Shown here piece by piece: positions 19,231 through 32,404 of a DNA stretch of 64,000 nt (the stretch's first letter is position 1; each line of letters starts with the position of its first letter). The DNA lies in assembly GCF_023101765.2 (NCBI RefSeq), contig NC_064215.1:4216001-4280000 (forward strand), written 5' to 3'. The DNA is from Spodoptera frugiperda. Lineage: Eukaryota > Arthropoda > Insecta > Lepidoptera > Noctuidae. The notes under the pieces were generated by a model. That model saw only the letters and a list, made by a program, of their open reading frames with translations, was not told where the DNA came from and did no database searches. A program made the position numbers and the translations under genes.

Positions 19231-22200
19231 GGCGGCAACACTATCACCTCACCAACATTGACGGCAGTATCCCACAACCACTGTCAACACTCACTACTCA
19301 CATCACAAACTGCACTGTAGAAAATCTCATTACTTTATAATCTCACAATTCGTAACGCCGGACCGATATAGCCATAAATAATAGTATATTTTTACGCACT
19401 ATTCTCGTACCAATATTTTATTTTAGTCGACTTCCACAGTTAGTTCTCTATATTCAGAAATATCATCACAATTAAATGCGTTGGTGGACGTCGGTGCTGG
19501 GTGTTCGTTTATCAGACTTTCAATTCCAATTTTAACACTGGTCATTTTAATTTGCTAGTTTATTGGCAATTTAAAAACGGTGTAGTAATTAACGACCTAT
19601 CACAGTATGGAATTTTTCGAGGATGTATTAAAATCAGTTACATTAATTATGTAATAATAAATGAAACTTTTGTATAGTTACTATGTAGAGTTTGGTACAT
19701 TCGCACGTAAGTACTGTACTTATGTGAATGTTGACGTCTACCTATCGTTATCGCCCGGCATTATGTAAGGTATTAGGTACGCCTATACTTATGAATTAAA
19801 ATTTGAAGCAATAATCAACCAAATGGTTATTTTGTTCAAATTCTTTCCAAAAAATAGTGTGTAGAAAACTATTACGTGCCTACATTATTTAACTATATTT
19901 ATTTGTTTCCCTACCTACCTACCGATAATTACATTTAAACACTTTGTAATTATGAATGATTCGTTTCGCAAATAATGCACGTTCATTTTATTATTAGCAC
20001 AAAACGTATTTATACAAAGTTACTGTTTTACTAATTAAAATAGACGGTTCACTAATCAATACAAATTAGCGAACTAATAATACCTGATACTGAAAATTCA
20101 GACTACGACAGAAAATCTTTCCAGTCACATCGCGTTGAGCCGCTGAAATTACATGAACAAAATTAATGCCGTTGCCAGTATAAAGAGAAAGTTAATTTTC
20201 ATTTATATGAAAAATGAGTATTCTTGATGGGTCACAGAGAATCATAATGTAATATGGCAATGGGCTGTGGGCGGGTGATGCCGACGCCAGGCCGGCGCCG
20301 CTCCGCCCTTGTGCCAACTCCAAGGATGTTGACTCCACAGGACTAGCACAAATGTCGTATTCATTAGCTTTACACGAATGTTCACTGTATTGGCATTGAT
20401 CCCATGTCTAAAAGCTCGAGGACATTGGGTTACATTGTGCTAAATACATTATTTGTTTTGGCGAAATACATTGGCAATTCTTTCCATTTTCTATGGTAAT
20501 CTTGGAATGCAAATAGCATGACGCCATCATCGGCCCCGCCGTCATGGCACTGCCAAATGGCCTGCTAGAATTTAGCAATAAAATTATGTTGACATCACTA
20601 TGATTTGAATGTTATGACGTCCAAAATCCTTCAAATGTAAGTATTTACCCAGCTACCTGTATTTAATTTGTGTTAAGACAATTAATAGTTAATCTTATAC
20701 AACTAATGACCACTCAATTTTGTTGGTTCAAATACTCTGAAAAACCGAACGCTTCTTCAATATCTACAGCAAAAACTTTATAGCACTTGGGTTCCAGAAA
20801 ATAGAACGATAAAACTGAAAGTTATCAAATAAATAAAAATCAGCCTTTAAACGGATCAATTTGAGATGCAAACCCGCAGAACTAACCTTGTGGTTTTCTG
20901 TGAAAATTGGATAAAGTGGTTTAAAGTTATCAAGGTTGGCTGTAAGAAGGTCGGGTCTACTAAGTGAGGATAAATATTTAAACAGTCTCCAAGGACGAAT
21001 GCAACTAAACCTCATATTTATTTTCTTCGAACGAGGAAAACCAGACAAGTTTTCAGTATGTATGTTTTAGTGTATAGGTAAACAAGTACATAAGTAAGCT
21101 TTTCTATCTAATTGTATTTAAACCTATAAATGTTTTTACCAATCAGCACAACAGAGAACTAGATTGGATAAACAAAGCAACTGACAAATAAATGAATCGC
21201 CACTTCACAATACCCAGTTTATTATCATAAACAATGTTTCGAAAACAGCAATGCGAAGCTATTATCCCTGAAAATGGATCTCGAAGCATTGTAAATGGGA
21301 CACGTTCTGTCGGCACGTGGATACTCACATTTAGTAAATAAATCGAAACGATGCACTGCATAAAAGGGCCATAAACGAGTTACGTAGCGCGCGTCGAGCT
21401 CCCCAACTCTATTTGCATACCACACGCTTAATTCGTCGCAGTTAACAATTGTACGTTGTTTACTATTTAATATTTGAACCAAAATAACGGGGCATATGCT
21501 ACAATTGTATAGTTTAATATTATTTTAAGGTTGTACTGAATGAACCGGTCTCCATTAATATATTTTTTTAGTCAGCATTTCGTTGGTAAGTTTCTTTTAC
21601 AACTGTTCAATCTTATTAAAGTATTTTACCATCAGTTTCTGCCAAAATAAATAGATAAGAAGGTATGTTAATTAAGCCTATAGATTATCTAACGTCTGTT
21701 CATATTTTGCGCCATAGTAATTCCTGAAATGTTTCCGCTTGAAATATTCTGTGTACCCTTGACCGCATTGCCACACCCGGCTGGGTTAGACGCACAATCT
21801 AGTTAAATTTATAACCCGTAGGAAACTGACGGCTGTTCCATTCTTCGTAGGACTTGCCCTACTTGTGTCAATATTTTACAACTGTGCCCATAATTTATGT
21901 ACCTACTATGAGTTAATTTAACAAGAATCTTGAAGAACGTATCCTTGTTATTTACAAGAGGTTTCTAGATAAAAAGTCTATGAATACAAAAGGTCCCTTT
22001 TAAAAATCAATCCATTTACTTTATCTATAAAGATTATACTTTTACCTTACACCGTCTTAAAGTTACCAAAGTTTTTCAAGTAAGTAATGAAATAAACGAT
22101 TTGGTGTTTAAAATTCAGCAGATGAGTGCTATTTCAGCTGGTGTCGCATGTCTATACTGCATTGCCCTTGAACTCTTCTACATTGGTGGGCTAGAAGCCT

Positions 22201-22480
22201 ACGTGTATGTATGTATGTATATATACTCGAACGATCACGTTGCCAACCAACGGCTGAAGATTTTCGTACCATCCGTTGCGATTCAGCGAGATTGTGCAAC
22301 TTTCATTACTGTATTTTGAAATTAAAGGCCTAGGCACGTTTGTCTTTTAGTTCAGCCAATTTTGTCTTAAATAGGCCACGTATGAACGATGATGTAAGAG
22401 TAATTATTTCATTAATGTTTTGTTGGACCGAATTATTCTTTGTCTCGTGAATACTACAATAAAAACTCTTTGCTTTAAGT
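19231..22480. other. NHE upstream and intergenic region
   Basis: The NHE 5' UTR and promoter should lie just right of 19230. A short GC-rich patch occurs at 20270-20330. Small frames here show no domain or splice support. No repeat is assigned. Confidence 0.5.
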
Positions 22481-22489
22481 AGGAAACAC

Positions 22490-23272
22490 AAAAGAAGTTT
22501 ATATCTGTTTTGTTTTTTTTTTATTTGGTTTAATGGCATACATTAGTTTTTTGATAGAAAGTGGCCAGTATCGCGCTCAATTTTTATTACGAACCTATTT
22601 GCACAAACACATAACTAAAGAGGCCAGATTTGTGTTCCTGATAAAAATAAAAGTCTAGCTGGTTAAGACGAAAAAATCGTCGCAACAGCCATTACATTGC
22701 GAAAAAAAGAAAATTTTTTTTTTTCATACGGCTTTGAACTTATGCGGCCAGTATCATAAATCACAAATCTACATAAAGGAGGTTACATACGCTATGTGAA
22801 TATTTACTACAGATTTTCACCAAAAGAATTATGCAAAAGATAAGTAAGGCTTCAGTATAAACTTATTCCTTCAAGTAAAAAAAAAAAAGTTAATATCTGT
22901 TTTGTTTATTTTAGCTTTTGTTTAATGGCATAAATAATTTTTTTGACAAAAAATGGCCAGTGTCAAACCCATTTTTATTACGAACCTATTTGCACAAACA
23001 CATAACTAAAGAGGCCAGATTTGTGTTCCTGATAAAAATAAAAGTCTAGCTGGTTAAGACGAAAAAATCGTCGCAACAGCCATTACATTGCGAAAAAAAG
23101 AAAATTTTTTTTTTTCATACGGCTTTGAACTTATGCGGCCAGTATCATAAATCACAAATCTACATAAAGGAGGTTACATACGCTATGTGAATATTTACTA
23201 CAGATTTTCACCAAAAGAATTATGCAAAAGATAAGTAAGGCTTCAGTATAAACTTATTCCTTCAAGTAAAAT
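22490..23272 (+). repeat. Two-copy tandem duplication, period 391 bp
   Basis: The stretch from about 22579 to 22880 is repeated with no difference I could see at about 22970-23271, including a long T run and the string GGCCAGATTTGTGTTCCTG. The first 80 or so bases of each unit (TTAATATCTGTTTTG...) are diverged. The pattern suggests a recent duplication or local gene conversion. Confidence 0.85.
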
Positions 23273-23754
23273 AAGGTACCTACTGCAGTTATAGTCTGAA
23301 GGCTAGAACGAAATGTTAGCGCCACGTGTACCTAAGTATGCTACTGCTGACATTACTACGAGAATCGTAAATTTCTTTGTTTAAATTGTTTGTAGTTAGC
23401 ACAAAGGCGTTGTTGTTGGAGTAGGTATTTAAAAATGTAAACAGGTGTCGTGAGGCATGACAATATGAATGCAGTTCAAGGGCACTGCAGCGGCCGCGGC
23501 CGTGTGTGAAATGAAAAGCTTGCAATCGTTTATTTGCGCCTCGTCGGACTCGGACGACAGCTACGACTCAATTTAGTACGGAGTAGGAGCGGACTCCACT
23601 AGTCTGCCCTACCCTTTAGATGGAGAGTGTTTATTTTTATACTTCGAATTTTAAATGATATTTAAAGAGTTCATAGTAATATCGTGTGGGGATTGTATAT
23701 TGCCTAATAGATGGGTTTATAAAGATTATATTACAGACCTATCATAACATTAAC

Positions 23755-23950
23755 TGCATGGTTGGCGCGATGGCTGGGCGACCGACTACCGCGCAACGTG
23801 TTCGATTCCTTCATGGAGCAATTGTTGTTGTTGTTTCGGGTCTGGGTACATACAATTTCACATAATTGCATGATATTATGTTGTGAACTTGTGATTGTAA
23901 ACGCACCCACGACACAGGAGAAAATTCTAGTGCGGCGCAACGTTAAACAG
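23755..23950 (+). mobile_element. tRNA-derived SINE (family G), diverged copy
   Basis: Head TTGGCGCGATGGCTGGGCGAC with a box-B remnant GTGTTCGATTCC, then the family body TGTTTCGGGTCTGG and GTAAACGCACCCACGACACAGG. Related copies lie at 24478, 25848, 26312, 37604, 39290, 57160 and 58735. Confidence 0.75.
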
Positions 23951-24477
23951 ACATTTGGTGTAACGAAAAGTGGATATAGGAATTTAATTGAGATTTACAC
24001 AATATTTTTAGTCCTTTGACCAAATAAACTAAGCCATCCTGTACATGAAACACATCTGTATAATTATGAGATCCACAGTAATTCTCTAATTCTTCGTAGA
24101 CCACTAAAAAAACAAGACCAAAAACTACGTAAATTAACCTACTAAATAACTAAATCATTCACATAACTAAATAGTTCAAAACTAAAACGTGGGGCGTCAA
24201 AATTAAGCTTATGTACATATGTACAGTACCCAAGTATCTAGAGACTACAGCCGGTGTAGCGTCGCGTCGGGAAACACGAAGCGACGTCAACGCGACTCGA
24301 CTGTATAACTGTATAACGTAAATACTAAATATTATTCTACCGTCGTTAATTAAACGAGCTCCTACAAACTTCCCCTTCCATATAATTACTTCCAGACTCG
24401 ACTCATCTAGTAAATAAATGCTGGATTACACAACATTAGTTTTAAAGTCATAAGTAATTGGTATTTTGCTTGGACTG

Positions 24478-24672
24478 TACGGTTAGCGCGGTGGCTGGGC
24501 AATGGGCTGCCGTGCAACATGTAGCGGGTTCGATTCCCGCACGGAGCAACTCTTTGTGTGATCCACAATTTGTTGTTTCAGGTTTGGATATGATGTGTTG
24601 TGAACTTTTATGTTTATAAATGCGCCCACGACACAGGAATAAATCCTAAAATGGGGCAACGTTTTAAAAAAT
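24478..24672 (+). mobile_element. tRNA-derived SINE (family G), good copy
   Basis: The A-box-like start GCGCGGTGGCTGGGCAA and a clear B box GGGTTCGATTCCC are followed by CGCACGGAGCAACTC, TTGTTGTTTCAGG and GCGCCCACGACACAGGA. The tail is A-rich. Confidence 0.82.
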
Positions 24673-24888
24673 AAATGTAAACCACGACCGTGGCAAGAAC
24701 GCACACGGCCCACCTGATTGATGGTAAGTGGTTACGGTGGCCTATGATTTGCCGACCCTTATGAAACCTATTTACTTCTTTCTTACCGTAAGTACCTTAA
24801 GTACCTTATATTGTGACTCTCTAATAGGTTTGTAAGAAAATATGTTTAATGTAAGTAATGTGATTTGCATGTAGGCAGGTATTAGACT

Positions 24889-25040
24889 TTTTTTGTGGGG
24901 GGAAAGTCATCCAATGACTTCTCTCGTCTTGGGCGATGTGAGAGGGAGTGTCAGACTCTTACTGACTAAAAACCACCCCGTTCCTACTCCTGCTTTTCGA
25001 GCCGGAGCCCCGGTAAACCACTAGGCAGTCCGCAGCTCAG
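24889..25040 (-). mobile_element. Family A retroposon, reverse orientation
   Basis: Reads on the plus strand from a T run through GAAAGTCATCCAATGACTTC and CTGACTAAAAACCACCCCG to CGGAGCCCCGG and GCAGTCCGCAGCTC. This is the reverse of the 11360 copy. Confidence 0.75.
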
Positions 25041-25847
25041 AAAAGATAGACTTGGAAGTAGGTTTGGATGGATGTATATAGGTCAGGTGTTAGTATGTAA
25101 TTATATAAACCCTTTAATACGTTAGTATTAAACACAGTGGGGTACTTTAGTACACCAGGAATTAGTTGGGTACACATTTACATACCAATTTTCAAAATTA
25201 ACGTTATTTCAGTAGGTAGTCACGTAAGTAATCAGTTTCAGACCCGAGCCGCGCAAAAATATCAAAACTTAGGTCATCCAATAGCTTGAATCAAACAGAA
25301 ATGATATTTTTTTTTTGTAAATAGTCTATGTAATAACGAAATTACAACAGAGTACCATTCTCTATCTGAATAGGTACGTTGAATAAAAACACTAAAATAA
25401 ACTCATAGGTCACAAACCCTTTTAAAGTTTAAATATATTAGATAAACTTAAATAAAAATATATTGACAGAACAAAGGAGCCACTAGGGCTTATCCCTAAG
25501 ATTTCCAAGAATAAATAGCGTGCTCAAGAAAATAAATAGCCAATGTTCGTCTACATTAGTTGTGCTCAACTTACCGAAGGAACGAGCTAAAATTAAACAA
25601 GATAAATGGACTGATGAAATACATACTAAGGTATTATTATATTTTAGAAGTTCATATAAAGACTCAACTATTGGATGGAGCTGATTAAGAAATCAAGAAA
25701 ATAGACAAGTCACAATCTGAAGATTTGTTGCATATTATTTTGAACAGGCGTTTATAAAGAGTTAATAATTTATATAGGTACGAATAGGAAATAATATCGC
25801 CACTAACTTTATGACAAAAAAAGACTACAAGGCATTTCATACCAAAA

Positions 25848-25956
25848 CGTTGCCCCACACTAGGATTTTCTCCAGTATCGTGGGTGCGTTTACAAACATA
25901 CAAGTTCACATACACATGACACCCAAAACCGAAACAATAATTTGTGGATCACACAA
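25848..25956 (-). mobile_element. Family G SINE, 3' part
   Basis: Head-less copy: GTTGCCCCACACTAGGATTT...GGGTGCGTTTACAAACATAC and CAATAATTTGTGGATCACAC. It shares flanking sequence with the copy at 26312, so a larger block was duplicated. Confidence 0.7.
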
Positions 25957-26311
25957 ATTAAATCGAATGAACATTTTCTATCTTTAATTTCGCATTCATC
26001 ATGCCAAATCATTTGAACAACATCCTAAACTAATGCTTTGATTTACCATTTACTCAAGTTAACAACTTAGGTACTTATAAGTACTTAAAACATCTTATGA
26101 ATGTTAAAACAAAGTATTTGCTTACATTTTTTATTTATTACGTCATTGGAGCCATGAATTCCTAGTAGCAAACGCGGTCTAGAACAACCTTGATACATGC
26201 AGTAATGACAAGTTGATAAAAATCATATACCTAGGTACTAGTCTGATATTATATTTGTTTTTCAGCAAAAACTATGTATATAAAGTACGCAGCACTTCAT
26301 AATAATTCGGG

Positions 26312-26430
26312 CCTTTTTTTTTCGGTTGTGGATCAAAAGTTTTGTCCTGTCTCGTAGTGCGTTTACAAACATACAAGTTCACATACACATGACACCCAAA
26401 ACCGAAACAATAATTTGTGGATCACACAAA
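26312..26430 (-). mobile_element. Family G SINE, 3' part, duplicated block
   Basis: From GTGCGTTTACAAACATAC onward the sequence, and the non-SINE flank to about 26470, repeats that at 25884-25990 almost base for base. Confidence 0.7.
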
Positions 26431-26535
26431 TTAAATCGAATGAACATTTTCTATCTTTAATTTTCAAATCGTTTTAACAACATCTTAAAACTAATACCTT
26501 TGGTTATAAATTTAATAAAGGCTCTACCAAGTGAG

Positions 26536-27091
26536 ATCCCATCAAAAACATCCTGTAAAAAACCCAAGTCTCGCAGCTCAGTCTTTCTACCGTCAAAAGT
26601 TGTGAGATCCATGTAATACCAAGTCGGTTAATCTATTTAGTGTCTACTTGAAGGACCTTCTGTCTTAAGTTATTACATAAGTTATTATTATGCCAATATT
26701 AAAAATATTTAACGTTTTAAACAAATAGCCCGACTTGGACATCGCATGAAAACAAAATGAATATTACAATATTATATTAGATTCTTTAGTCTCTCGCGCC
26801 TCACGCGATTGAAACTCTCGTTCCTGTTGGTCGCTGGCCCGTCGTGCTGTGTAGTGTGATACATACTAATAATCAAATCAAGCGATGTCCAAGTCGATCT
26901 ATTTGTTTAAAACGTTAAATATTTTTAATATTGGCATGATAATAACTTATGTAATAACTTAAGACAGAAGGTCCTTCAAGTAGACACTAAATAGATTAAC
27001 CGACTTGGTATTACATGGATCTCACAACTTTTGACGGTAGAAAGACTGAGCTGCGAGACTTGGGTTTTTTACAGGATGTTTTTGATGGGAT
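26536..27091. repeat. Foldback: 210-bp inverted arms around a 136-bp spacer
   Basis: The left arm (26536-26745) and right arm (26882-27091) have the same length and are nearly perfect complements; I count only a few mismatches. The outer ends are ATCCCATCAAAAACATCC and its complement; the inner ends are CGACTTGGACATCGC and its complement. The spacer has no coding sequence. It may be a foldback element or a recent inverted duplication. Confidence 0.88.
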
Positions 27092-27179
27092 TAGTTTTTT
27101 AATGAATATGCATGGTAGATATACAAAGGTACAAATGATATTACCTGTCTATTCATTGCTTAAATGTGTTTTAAATTCA

Positions 27180-27482
27180 AGTGTGGGAGAGCCATGCTTC
27201 GGCACGAATGGGCCGGCTCGACCAGAGTGATACCACGGCCTCACAGAAAACCGACGTGAAACAACGCTTGTTTTGTGTTTCGTTGTGAATGAGGTTACCA
27301 GAGGCCCGTTTACCTCCCTTCTTAATCTTCCCAATTCCTGATTTCCCATCTGCCCTTAAATTCCTAAAGGCCGGCAAAACACTTGTAACGTATCTGGTGT
27401 TTCAAGTGTACATGGGCGACGGTGATTGCTTACCATTAGGTGACCCGCCTGGTACTTTACTGGCTTATTCCATAAAAAAGTT
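27180..27482 (+). mobile_element. Interspersed repeat family B, near-complete copy
   Basis: The head GGAGAGCCATGCTTCGGCAC and CAGAAAACCGACGTGAAACA leads to the tail GGCGACGGTGATTGCTTACC and TTATTCCATAAAAAAG. I recall this repeat type as common in moth genomes. Partial copies lie at 32405, 48031, 48805 and 54083. Confidence 0.75.
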
Positions 27483-27489
27483 AATAGAA

Positions 27490-28925
27490 GAAGTCTGCCT
27501 ATTAAAAATATACATACAAACACACACACAAACCCAAAACGCGTTATACTTAGGTACACTAGGTCACCTAACAATGTAAAATGAATAATATCTAGGTCAC
27601 TAAAACACACGAACAAAGCTTAAACCCGGAATTATACATGCTTCAAATTCTACCTATAAGTGTATCTTACATCCGAATTTCCCGAAATCTGAATTCCGGC
27701 TCGTACCTAATGAACGGAAACCGGAATCTTACCGCCGCTGGTGTAGTCCATACCCGGTATTTATTTCTTTACAAATTATATGTAGGTACTTTTATGTCTT
27801 AAAAATGAACATCAGATGTATTTTTGTAAAATATGAGTGTTACTTATGTAGGCATTCATCGAACTTTAATTAATCTAAAAATTTGTGAACCGATAAATGT
27901 AAACGTAAGTATAAAATATACCAGAGGGGTAATCAATTCTTCTGACATTTACGTACTCGTCTAATCTTAGAGAATTTTTACGTTCATTTTATAGCATACG
28001 AGCAGATTTCAGACTATTATTTATGGATACATATATTTTTCTTAACGTAAACTTCATTTTCAGATTCTCTGGCCACGAGCTACGAGTCACGATGTATTGA
28101 TTTTCGTCATTTGAGACCGCATACTACTCGTTAGAGAATAAACATTGGTTGGGGACGCTACAGGGGTGGCCCCTACTTCAAAATGCATGAATAAATCACA
28201 GGTCATTCAACCCGAGCACGACAATCGGATTCCAAGTCGAGCTTTCCTTCAACTTGTGAATCAACATGCAAATTCTTATCACATTCAAATACAAATAGTG
28301 CCTGGTACAGGTTAAAACGGGACGAGTTTAATCTTGCTAACTCCGGTAACGTAAACAAATATGTAAACGGGGAGGCAAGATGGAAGTGCGCTTCATACAA
28401 AATGTATGTCAACCGAGCTGTGATATTAAATATGTAGTAAACTCAGATGGAGCACATTGGCTGTGAAGATAAAGATTTCTAGCCTGTCTTTAGTGTTTGC
28501 CAAGTAAAGGGGATGTGTGATGTGCCACCTGCGTGTTTTCTCACAAAAAAACTTCTAGAGAGACGAGGGTAACCGGCAGCAACGTATTTCTATGTATGTA
28601 CCTAATGGTTCGCGTCGTGAGTCATTGTCAGACGTTTCGAAAGAAGTTCTGTTATCTACGTACAACAGTACGTATCTTATAAAAAAAAGCAATAAAATAA
28701 ATGCATTATATTAAATAGCAATGTTTCCTATAATAACTGGGAACTATTGTCTTTATTCAATCTACCTATGTTATTATGTAATTGTGTAACCTGATTATAA
28801 TAATTTGTCACAATAAATTATTGTTATTACTCTCTGTCCATCTAGATATTGCTTCCTTATTACTTTTGGTTTTCTACATCACATTCTGCTTAATCAAATT
28901 GTATAGCTGTTGGTTTTCCATGTAG
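27490..28925. other. Intergenic, unassigned
   Basis: No gene or clear repeat beyond the A-rich end of the family B copy and a CACACACAAACC patch near 27520. Confidence 0.45.
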
Positions 28926-28930
28926 TAGAT

Positions 28931-29221
28931 TGCTTTTCTACCAGGGATGTGCTATGCTACGTTGCTGTGGATGCAGTTAGTTTCCACTAATCATATTCGT
29001 TAGACACATAGCTTAACACTGGTGATTCAAACAGATTCAGCTAAGCTATGGTTTTATATAGAAAGATACTTGATATGGATGCGTGCTATGCATGTGTGCT
29101 ATGGAGGGCTACCTACTATCGATACATCGCATACTCGAGCTGCGCATTCTTCGTACAGCTACATAGCTGAGTATCAGTGGATACAGTCACATAGTTTCAC
29201 AACTCTTCTGATGGAAAAGCA
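28931..29221. mobile_element. MITE family E, copy 1
   Basis: Starts TGCTTTTCTACCAGGGATGT and ends CTTCTGATGGAAAAGCA, inverted ends of a family also seen at 30484, 34603 and 52471. Inner repeats of GCTATG and CATAGC give it a folded structure. Confidence 0.75.
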
Positions 29222-29224
29222 TCC

Positions 29225-30480
29225 TTAAATAAGTAAAAAATAAATGAACGACACAAAGGTTGGTACCACACAATACCAGCCTACGTAGCTACTTAGTGTA
29301 AAAACTATTTTCGAATCCGTAACAAAAGTTAAGGCTACTTAAAAGATAATCTGTAGCGACCGAGAGGCGGATGAGCACCGCAGAGGGTCTACGTAAGTAC
29401 AAAGTTATAAATAGGTACAATTCTCTTGTACCGCTTTCTATAAGGATTGTTTTTACAAAATATAATGTAGTAGGTACTCACAAAGAGAAGAATATACATA
29501 CTTAACGTTTTTATGACAAAACTATCGTAATAAATAAATAAACAGAATATATTTTATTTCATTTTATAATGGATTGGAATGAACAAAGCATTCATGAAAA
29601 TTGTTTGGCCAATACATACCTGAGCACTAGGTATTTAAAGAAGAATTTAACGTATGTATTAAATTAAATTCTTCTTTAAATAATATACTGAATACTTCTC
29701 GTTTCATAACAATATTTCTCCATTCTATGTTTCATACTATCGGAAAGAAATATTAAAATACCTCTTTTACAATAAAAAAGTGTACCAATATATCAATATA
29801 TTGTACAGTATGTACAAAAGAGAATATTGTATTGTACCAAACGATATTTGGTAGCAATAAAAACTCGATGGATAACTTTCGGTATCCTCATAAAATATGA
29901 TCATACGAGTATTAAACAGAAATAGAAATATCGCTCGAAAACTGATTTTGTCTATAATAAAAGAATGTCATAATATATAACTTTGAACGACAATAAATAG
30001 ACATGCTCAATGGTGGATTTGTTTTGTGACAAGTCTTCGTCATACCAAAATAATGCAATTTTATTATAAGAAGAATGTTTGTTTGCATGCTTACACTACT
30101 AAACAGCTAAACTGATTTACATGAAATTAGGTACAGAGATAGAAGGAACCTTTATTGACACGAGTGAATCTTCAATCTACATAAATTTATCAGGACACAA
30201 TTTATAGCTTTAAATGCCAAGTAAATGGAAGCACGCAGTTTTAAACGACATTAATGCGTCATAGCAGGCTTTTCTCATCTAGTTAAATGAGAAACGAGTG
30301 CTGTGACGTCACGGGGGTGAAAGCAACACACTCGAGTTCCATAGAAGAGGCATGCAATGACGTCGGTCGTCATAGCATGCCACTCTGTATTGAATTGGAC
30401 ATTTACGAACGCGGTAGTTAAATTTTATTAATAGAAATTATGGGAATGATGTACGTAAGGTCAAAACTTTCCAGAGCTAT
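29225..30480. other. Intergenic, unassigned
   Basis: Holds a small hairpin (29633-29681, 18-bp arms ATTTAAAGAAGAATTTAA) and a diverged repeat near 30060-30140. No gene seen. Confidence 0.45.
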
Positions 30481-30483
30481 AGT

Positions 30484-30755
30484 CGCATCTTCCTCGCACA
30501 GCTACTTTATAGTAAACTAGCTGTGCCCTAGGAGGAAGATACGCAGCTCGAGTCTGCAATGTATCGATAGTAGGGAGTCCATCCATAGCTCATATTCATA
30601 GCACACCTCCATAGCACGCATCTTTCCATACCAGAAACATTGCTTAACTGAGTCCGTTTACACCAGTGCTAAGCAGTGATACCAATAAATATGATTGATA
30701 GAAACGAAACGCACCCACAGCAACGCAGCATAGCACATCTCTGGTATAAAAGCAC
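30484..30755. mobile_element. MITE family E, copy 2 (reverse, left end degraded)
   Basis: Ends GCATAGCACATCTCTGGTAT then AAAAGCACC, the terminal sequence of the family. The interior CATCTTCCTCGCACAGCTAC matches the other copies. Confidence 0.7.
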
Positions 30756-30759
30756 CCTA

Positions 30760-32010
30760 AAGCGTAACGTAAGTAGGACGCTTCGCCCCAATTATCCAGT
30801 TACCGCTACATCCTGAGATGGGTCTTGCATGACCTATTGCTGTAACAAAGTTTACTCGGTGGAAATTCGATCAACTGTTCTAATACTGACTAGATATTAT
30901 GTAATATAGACTATGTCATTACATGATACACGTGTTTAGTTTAAGAGACCGTGAGATTTTAGCGGTGGTTGTTGTTAAAAGGATAGGGCGATAAACAAGC
31001 ATACAGATGGCATATAAATGATAAATTACATTTATTTTTGCAAGTTCAGTTTGCAAGTTTACACGTCAATAATTATATGAGGCATGAGCCATCAGTGCCG
31101 CCAATGGATACCCGAACCATAAAAGCCGGATTGAAGTCCAGGTAATCTCACTTGCATAGCAAAATACAACACAAGCGGGGTTACACGCCGATATTCTGTG
31201 AAGCCATCCTATCATTCGAACCAAACTAGAACACTCGTGTTAAAGCATGGTTCTGCCACGTGATACTTCGTCTGGTAGTCACCATACTATTTCTAGATTT
31301 AATAGCCACTAGTATACAGTATTTACATAACAAATCCCAATCTAATGAACTATTAAACCCATTAACCCTTGTGTGTTTTCACAATGTGTTTTCTATTGTT
31401 GTGTTATAAAAGACGTTAAATTTTTATATACGAGAGGTTAAAATTGTTCTCAAATTGCAAAATTTCAACGAATCTCCGTATTTTTCATTTCAATAGTCAA
31501 TAGAGCCGCCTACGACGTAGCAGAGTCGTAGCACTTTGCTACGAAATTCATTTTGAATGCAAGGGTCCATAATGAGGATGACGACATGGTATATAGATTA
31601 AAACACTATTTTATTGCGTCAGTCAGATCATAAAAGATATAAGACGCAACATATTTTATGATAACTAAGCTAGAGTGAGGAAACTCGCTACGTCATGTCA
31701 TAAATATAAAGTGTCAGGTAAAATACGATATTTCAAATCAACACATTGCCGTAAAGACTTTTTATTTTAAAAAAAAAACCTACAATTTGGTCCTAAATTA
31801 AAATAAACTACCAGACCATTTACACAGACACAGATGTATAATAGGGACGAAGTCTTCATCCCTATTATACATTTCCAACGAATATGTAAGCAATTTCGTT
31901 TCAATTCTACAATATTGTTGAGAGAGTATAATTTAAAACAGTTTTTCAGAGGAACTCAATCAAAAATGTTACATCAGTGAGCTTATACAAACGTGATTGA
32001 CGATAAACTG
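30760..32010. other. Intergenic, unassigned
   Basis: No gene seen. A near-perfect cruciform lies at 31834-31872 (14-bp arms ATGTATAATAGGGA). Confidence 0.45.
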
Positions 32011-32012
32011 TA

Positions 32013-32128
32013 CCCTTAGTACGAGTTTGCGTTACGTTTAAAGTAATCGAAACAAGAGTGCGTTCGGTGCTCTGATTGGGCGGCTCGAATAAACCAACCA
32101 ATCAGAGCGCCGAACGCACTCTCGTACT
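32013..32128. mobile_element. MITE family C, copy lacking its right end
   Basis: Begins CCCTTAGTACGAGTTTGC and has the inner palindrome around TGCTCTGATTGGGCGG. It stops after CGCACTCTCGT without the terminal repeat. Confidence 0.75.
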
Positions 32129-32404
32129 GTATTCTGTCGTAAAAATGAAAGACATTACTATCTGGACACGATATTCATGGCACGTAGTTCCTTAGTGTAA
32201 TGGTAATAGCGCCGTTAGTATAATATTCATCCTAATTTCTTTGTCATATGTCATAGTTCTAGTCATAGTCGTAGCTACTATTGATATTATACATATTAAT
32301 GTTTGTCAGCATCGTGTATCTATGTTTGTATGTATGTTACTCTTTCACACAAAAACTACTTAGCTAATATGATTGAAATTTAACACAATGATAGATTAAG
32401 TCTG

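Noticed and set aside
20270..20340. GC-rich patch as a coding exon
   Set aside because: No matching splice sites, open phase or homology; too short to support.
24483..24713. 76-codon frame and similar ones at 39269 and 58659-58947
   Set aside because: Translations of family G SINE copies (shared strings such as [12 protein letters not shown]), not genes.
27149..27616. Cluster of overlapping small frames on both strands
   Set aside because: All lie in the family B repeat, which explains their open frames.
29633..29681. Hairpin with 18-bp arms as a possible microRNA
   Set aside because: The stem is too short for a pre-miRNA and is made of low-complexity AT sequence.
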